From an uncultured Collinsella sp. (GTDB taxonomy: Bacteria > Actinomycetota > Coriobacteriia > Coriobacteriales > Coriobacteriaceae), in assembly GCA_902495945.1 (NCBI GenBank), contig CABUZD010000011.1, positions 1-24,403 on the forward strand: DNA of 24,403 nt, written 5' to 3'. Below the pieces are notes generated by a model that ran no database searches, was not told where the DNA came from, and saw only the letters and a list, made by a program, of their open reading frames with translations. Below, piece by piece: positions 20,152-24,403 of the stretch (its first letter is position 1; every line of letters starts with the position of its first letter). Position numbers and translations under genes: made by a program.

Positions 20152-21150
20152 TTATTCGGCCACGGTGTGCTTGGGCTTGCGGTTAAAGACGAGCTTGTCT
20201 ACTACGGCCTGTAGCGACATGCGACGGACGGTGTCGTAGGCTTCCTGCGTGCTGTAGGCGCAATGGGGTGTGACGATGCAGCGCGGATGCGCGATCAGGG
20301 CCTGGTTGGGCGCGGTCTCGTCGGCGAGTACGTCGAGCGCGGCGCCGCAGATGCCGCGCGTGCCACCGCTGGCGATGCCCTCGTTCAACGCGGCGACCAG
20401 GGCATCCTCATCCACGATGGGCCCGCGGGCCGTGTTAATCAAAAATGCCGTGGGCTTCATGAGTGCAAGCTCGCGCTTGCCGATGAGTTTTTCGGTCTCT
20501 GGAATCAGGGGACAGTGCAGACTGACGATATCCGATGTGCCGAGTAACTCATCGAGCGTTTGTGCTTTGGCACAGCCTGTCGCAGCGAGCTCTTCTGCAC
20601 TCTTGGTCGGCGCCCACACCAGCACCTTCATGCCAAGCGCTTGTGCGATGGGCGCCACGGCACGCGCGATGCTGCCAAAAAAGACAAGCCCCAGTGTGCG
20701 ACCCTGCGTGCGGTGCATGGTATAACCGGCAAGTGGATTCCAAACGCCGTCACGCACATCGCGGTTAAGAAACGTAACTTGGCGCATCAGGTCAAGCATC
20801 AAAGCGATGGTGTGTTGAGCGACGTCGTCTGAGCAGTACCCAGGGCAGTTGGTGACGGTGATGCCATGAGAGGCTAGGAGTTCGACGGCAACGTGGTTAA
20901 GGCCGATAGACATGTTCGAGACAATGCGCATCCCCGTGGCGGCCATGGCGTCGGCACATGCATCATCGACGGGGCCGAACTCGCCGACAAAGCCCTCGCA
21001 GCCTGCCAGCTGCTCGACGGTGGGGCAGACATTGGGCTCGTGCGCGCAGCCCACCAGCTCAATCTGATCGCCACCTTCGATTGTGTCGAGCGCCGCCTGA
21101 CCCGCCTCGGTCGAACCATCGACCATGTAATAGAGCACCCTATGCTTCAC
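20152..21150 (-). CDS. D-isomer-specific 2-hydroxyacid dehydrogenase family protein
   Basis: The 332-residue protein has the two-domain fold of NAD-dependent 2-hydroxyacid dehydrogenases. The catalytic set is complete: Arg242 in INTARGPIVDEDAL, Glu278 in LDVLADE and His296 in VTPHCAY. The nucleotide-binding loop is unusual: the standard G-x-G-x-x-G appears as FFGSIA (157-162), keeping only the middle glycine. Known relatives reduce 2-keto acids such as pyruvate, glycerate or phosphoglycerate precursors; the substrate here is not clear. The GTG at 21150 is the likely start because aggaggg lies six bases upstream and the longer frame adds unconvincing basic residues. It is transcribed alone and ends next to copy 2 of the hairpin repeat. 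Confidence 0.9.
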   Translation of the reverse strand: MKHRVLYYMVDGSTEAGQAALDTIEGGDQIELVGCAHEPNVCPTVEQLAGCEGFVGEFGPVDDACADAMAATGMRIVSNMSIGLNHVAVELLASHGITVTNCPGYCSDDVAQHTIALMLDLMRQVTFLNRDVRDGVWNPLAGYTMHRTQGRTLGLVFFGSIARAVAPIAQALGMKVLVWAPTKSAEELAATGCAKAQTLDELLGTSDIVSLHCPLIPETEKLIGKRELALMKPTAFLINTARGPIVDEDALVAALNEGIASGGTRGICGAALDVLADETAPNQALIAHPRCIVTPHCAYSTQEAYDTVRRMSLQAVVDKLVFNRKPKHTVAE

Positions 21151-21217
21151 AGCAACCCTCCTGCCATGTGGGGACGGGGTAGGAATGGTAGATATTCTAT
21201 CCCTCCGAGCCAATCGT

Positions 21218-21284
21218 AGTTGCGGTGGAATAGTTCCTGTTTGGGGGCCAGAAGGCTGGTTTCAGGAACTATTTCACCGCAACT
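21218..21284. repeat. 67-nt inverted repeat, copy 3 of 3
   Basis: Arms agttgcggtggaatagttcc and ggaactatttcaccgcaact pair with one G-U/mismatch. The inner part of the arm (gttcctg/caggaac) differs completely from copy 2 (gggat/gtccc) yet is still paired. It stands between the divergent dehydrogenase and pcrA genes. Confidence 0.9.
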
Positions 21285-21332
21285 TATTTGGTGATGCTTG
21301 GGTGGTGGTGGCGCACGGAGTCGTGGTGTGAT

Positions 21333-21363
21333 TTGCGTCGGTGTCCGCGCGGCTCGGTATACT
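21333..21363 (+). promoter_or_regulatory. Putative pcrA promoter
   Basis: TATACT (21358-21363) is a good -10; the best -35 is ttgcgt (21333-21338) at a long 19-base spacing. The start of transcription near 21370 would give a 55-base leader to the ATG at 21425. Confidence 0.35.
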
Positions 21364-21424
21364 GGTACGGCTCAAACTATGGCGCTGCCCGCAGGCGCGC
21401 CGTCCGTCAGATGAGGAGTCGCCC

Positions 21425-24325
21425 ATGACCCAGCCCCTGCCCTGGGAAAAGAACACTGCCGCGCCCGTGCCGCCTGCGCCGGAACCCGTGCCGCTCGATG
21501 CGTACACCGCCCCCGCCGCGCCGGAACCCGAACTCGTTCCGCTCGACATCTACGACGCCCCGGCTCCGGCGCCCAAACCCGCCAAGCCGCTCGTCGATAT
21601 CGATAGCCTGAACCCCGCCCAGCGCGAGGCGGTCCTGACCACCGAGGGCCCGCTGCTGGTCCTTGCCGGCGCCGGCTCGGGCAAGACCCGCGTCCTGACC
21701 TTCCGCATCGCGCATATGCTTGGCGACCTGGGCGTTAAGCCCTGGCAGGTTCTTGCCATCACGTTTACCAACAAGGCCGCGGCCGAGATGCGCGAGCGTC
21801 TGGCAGCGCTCATCCCCAGCGGCACCCGCGGCATGTGGGTGTGCACCTTCCACGCTATGTGCGTGCGCATGCTGCGCGAGGACGCCGACCTGCTGGGCTA
21901 CACCGGGCAGTTCACCATCTACGACGATGACGACTCAAAGCGCATGGTGCGCGACATTATGCAGGCGCTCGGCATTGAGCAAAAGCAGTTCCCCATCAAC
22001 ATGATCCGCAGCAAGATCAGCTCGGCTAAAAACGCCATGATCGGGCCCGAGGACATGCTCAAATCCGCCGACAGCCCTAATGACAAAAAGACCGCGCAAG
22101 TCTACCTGGAGCTGGAGCGCCGCCTGCGTGCCGCCAACGCCATGGACTTCGACGACCTGCTTGTGCGCACACTCGAGCTGCTGCGCACCCGCCCCGAGGT
22201 GCTCGACAAGTACCAGGAGCGCTTCCGCTACATTAGCGTCGACGAGTATCAGGACACCAACCACGTCCAGTACGAGATCGCCAACCTGCTGGCCGCCAAG
22301 TACCAAAACCTCATGGTTGTGGGCGACGACGACCAGTCCATTTATAGCTGGCGTGGCGCTGACATCACCAATATCCTGGACTTCGAGAAGGATTTTAAAA
22401 ACTGCAAGACCGTCAAGCTGGAGCAGAACTACCGCTCCACGGGTCATATCCTGAGCGCTGCCAACGCCGTGGTGCGTCACAACTCGCAGCGCAAGGACAA
22501 GCGCCTGTTTACGGCCGAGGGCGACGGCGAGAAGATTCAGGCCTTCCAAGCAAGCGATGAGCGCGACGAGGGCCGCTGGATTGCCGGCGAGATCGAAAAG
22601 CTGCACTCCAAGGGCACGAGTTACGACGACATCGCCGTGTTCTACCGCACTAACGCCCAGTCGCGTATTCTCGAAGATATGTTCCTGCGTGCGGGCGTGC
22701 CCTACAAGATCGTGGGCGGCACGCGATTCTTCGACCGCGCCGAGATCCGCGACGTCATGGCCTACCTCAAGATGATCGTGAACCCGGCCGACGAGATGAG
22801 CGTCAAGCGCGTCATCAACACGCCGCGCCGCGGCATCGGCTCCACCTCGATCCAAAAGATCGAGCAGCTGGCGCGCGACAACCGTTGCTCGTTCTTCCAG
22901 GCCTGCGAGATCGCGACGGCCGAGACGGGCATGTTTAGCGCCAAGGTCCGCAACGGCCTGTCGAGCTTTGTGTCGCTGGTGCGCGAGGGTCGCCGCATGG
23001 ACGGCGAACTCAAGGACGTCGTCGAGATGATCGTCGACAAGACGGGCCTGCTGCAGGCCTTCCGCGCCGAAGGCACCATGGAGTCCGAGAGCCGCGCCGA
23101 GAACATCCAGGAATTCCTGGGCGTCGCTGCCGAATTTGAAGAGACGCACGAGGATATCGAGGGCACGCTCGAGAGCCTAGAAGAGCTGCGCGCGGCCGGT
23201 GTTGCCGACGTGCCCGCCGGCGCCGAGCTCGAGCCCGTCGTGGTGAGCGCGCCCGCGCCCGAGCCGGGACCGTCCGCGCCCGCGTCTTCGTTTGAGGCGC
23301 TGGTCGGCGCTCGCGACGCCGCTGGTTCCAACCCGCTCGATAGCCTAGCCGCTCCAGCGCTCTCGCCGCAGGATGCCCTGGCCGCCGCCATCGCGGGTAA
23401 CGCCTATGCCACGCCAACGGAGATGCCGGCGGGTGCCGTGCATGCCGACGAGATCGAGCGCACCTACGGTCCGCTCACCTGTAAGGCACTGCCGGCACTC
23501 ATGGAGTGGCTGGCCCTGCGCTCCGACTTGGATTCTTTGGCAGGCGAGACGCATGCCATCACCATGATGACCATCCACTCCGCCAAGGGCCTGGAGTTCC
23601 CGGCGGTGTTCGTGGCCGGTATGGAGGAGGGCATCTTCCCGCACGTGCACGATTTTGGCGGCAGCGATGATCTGGGCAAGCTCGAGGAGGAGCGTCGCCT
23701 GGCCTACGTTGCCATCACGCGTGCTCGCAAGCGCCTGTTCTTGACCTATGCGGCAACGCGTCGCACCTACGGCTCGACCTCTGCCAATCCGCGCTCGCGC
23801 TTCCTCAACGAGATTCCGTTTGAGGATATCGAGTTTAGCGGTATCGGTTCTGCCGGTTTTGAGGGCACGGGCTGGGAGAAGCGCGGCGACCGACACGGCA
23901 CCTTTGGATCGGGCATGGGCTCGGACATGTATGGCGGCAAGGTGTTCGGTTCGCATACGCGCTCGACCGGCGGTTCCGGTTCGCGCGGCGGATCGAGCTT
24001 TGACGACTTCTTTGGCGGCAGCAGTTACGGGACCGAGCGCCATCGTGGGGTCTCGCCAGACGCCGGCCGTGTTGCCTCGACCTTTGGCTCGGGCGCACCG
24101 CGAGCCAAAAAGCCCTCGTCCAAGGTGTCCCCGACGGTGGAGCGCAAGGTCGATCGCGCCAGCGCATCGCAGGACTTTGCCGCAGGCGATACCGTGAGCC
24201 ACAAGACCTTTGGCACGGGTACCGTGATCTCGGTCGCCGGAGACATGATCGAGGTTCAATTCGAAAAGACCGGCCAGACCAAAAAGCTTATGAAAGGTTT
24301 TGCACCGATCGTCAAGCTGTCGTGA
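21425..24325 (+). CDS. pcrA: ATP-dependent DNA helicase PcrA/UvrD
   Basis: This 966-residue superfamily 1A helicase unwinds DNA 3' to 5' in repair and conflict resolution. After a Pro/Ala-rich N-terminal extension (about 1-55), it has the Q-motif LNPAQREAVLTTEGPLLVLA, Walker A AGAGSGKT, motif Ia TFTNKAAAEMRERL, motif II VDEYQDTN, motif III GDDDQSIYSWRGAD, QNYRST, motif V TIHSAKGLEFPAVFVAGME and motif VI AYVAITRARKRLFLTYA. A low-complexity insertion of about 100 residues (roughly 585-685, rich in Ala, Pro and Glu) splits the 2B-proximal region. A Gly/Ser-rich linker leads to a C-terminal Tudor-like domain (DTVSHKTFGTGTVISVAGDM to the end), which in B. subtilis PcrA binds RNA polymerase. The ATG at 21425 has gaggag seven bases upstream. 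Confidence 0.97.
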   Translation: MTQPLPWEKNTAAPVPPAPEPVPLDAYTAPAAPEPELVPLDIYDAPAPAPKPAKPLVDIDSLNPAQREAVLTTEGPLLVLAGAGSGKTRVLTFRIAHMLGDLGVKPWQVLAITFTNKAAAEMRERLAALIPSGTRGMWVCTFHAMCVRMLREDADLLGYTGQFTIYDDDDSKRMVRDIMQALGIEQKQFPINMIRSKISSAKNAMIGPEDMLKSADSPNDKKTAQVYLELERRLRAANAMDFDDLLVRTLELLRTRPEVLDKYQERFRYISVDEYQDTNHVQYEIANLLAAKYQNLMVVGDDDQSIYSWRGADITNILDFEKDFKNCKTVKLEQNYRSTGHILSAANAVVRHNSQRKDKRLFTAEGDGEKIQAFQASDERDEGRWIAGEIEKLHSKGTSYDDIAVFYRTNAQSRILEDMFLRAGVPYKIVGGTRFFDRAEIRDVMAYLKMIVNPADEMSVKRVINTPRRGIGSTSIQKIEQLARDNRCSFFQACEIATAETGMFSAKVRNGLSSFVSLVREGRRMDGELKDVVEMIVDKTGLLQAFRAEGTMESESRAENIQEFLGVAAEFEETHEDIEGTLESLEELRAAGVADVPAGAELEPVVVSAPAPEPGPSAPASSFEALVGARDAAGSNPLDSLAAPALSPQDALAAAIAGNAYATPTEMPAGAVHADEIERTYGPLTCKALPALMEWLALRSDLDSLAGETHAITMMTIHSAKGLEFPAVFVAGMEEGIFPHVHDFGGSDDLGKLEEERRLAYVAITRARKRLFLTYAATRRTYGSTSANPRSRFLNEIPFEDIEFSGIGSAGFEGTGWEKRGDRHGTFGSGMGSDMYGGKVFGSHTRSTGGSGSRGGSSFDDFFGGSSYGTERHRGVSPDAGRVASTFGSGAPRAKKPSSKVSPTVERKVDRASASQDFAAGDTVSHKTFGTGTVISVAGDMIEVQFEKTGQTKKLMKGFAPIVKLS

Positions 24326-24403
24326 TCCCGGCGGACCTGGGCGGGGGGGGGGGGGGCCCGAAGAGGACACACACCCGGCGCGGCACACACCAGACCCCGC
24401 ACA
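24326..24403. other. Low-quality contig end with a G14 run
   Basis: After the pcrA stop, the sequence has 14 consecutive G (24343-24356), then repeated acacac-type fragments unlike the rest of the window. It looks like assembly or sequencing artefact and not genomic sequence. Confidence 0.6.

Noticed and set aside
21935..23149. A 404-codon minus-strand frame inside pcrA
   Set aside because: Antisense shadow of a conserved helicase; no start signal or domain.

Overview
The window is GC-rich, densely coded bacterial chromosome. The gene set (PurH, UppP, a PcrA with a Tudor-like tail, GluQ, DUF2207, OmpR/PhoB and BceRS-type two-component systems, solitary PTS IIB) and the alternating style of short operons and structured intergenic spacers suggest an anaerobic actinobacterium of the Coriobacteriia, most like Collinsella. 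That assignment rests on protein feel and codon use, not on a search. The right-hand 60-80 bases look like a damaged contig end.

Layout. 1-945: 3' part of a Ppx/GppA phosphatase. 949-1173: repeat-rich spacer and the terminator of a tRNA-Leu(UAA) gene (minus), preceded in transcription by a TPR-like membrane protein (1301-1924, minus). 2088-2761: galactitol-type PTS IIB and a small VOC protein, closed by a bidirectional terminator. 2837-5456 (minus): an operon for a UBA/DUF4342 membrane protein, an OmpR/PhoB regulator and a histidine kinase. 5457-6094: gene-poor spacer ending in four alternating 14-bp half-sites, then an AAA/DUF4143 ATPase (6095-7390) that looks acquired. 7677-8728: a small membrane protein and a metallophosphoesterase split by a T6 frameshift. 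8744-9763 (minus): glutamyl-Q tRNA(Asp) synthetase. 10280-12223: DUF2207 membrane protein, followed by a 530-bp spacer holding a MITE-like element and REP-like modules. 12754-13395 (minus): GNAT acetyltransferase. 13673-16093: purH with its terminator, then an unknown 235-aa protein. 16268-17992: BceRS-type regulator and kinase. 18289-18726 (minus): universal stress protein with a very long 3' hairpin. 18976-19956: undecaprenyl-diphosphatase. 20152-21150 (minus): D-2-hydroxyacid dehydrogenase. 21425-24325: PcrA helicase.

How the parts relate. Most genes are housekeeping (purine synthesis, cell-wall lipid recycling, tRNA modification, DNA repair) or envelope sensing (two kinase/regulator pairs, DUF2207, UBA/DUF4342 protein). 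The unusual content is mostly between the genes: (i) three 67-nt hairpins with a conserved outer arm and covarying inner stems; (ii) a family of GGGGAC-GTTCC/AGTCC modules; (iii) a 219-bp element with 31-bp terminal inverted repeats; (iv) an alternating half-site array before the ATPase; (v) twin palindromes and a ~130-nt nested hairpin around the 3' end of the stress gene. No prophage, CRISPR array, complete insertion sequence or rRNA was seen.
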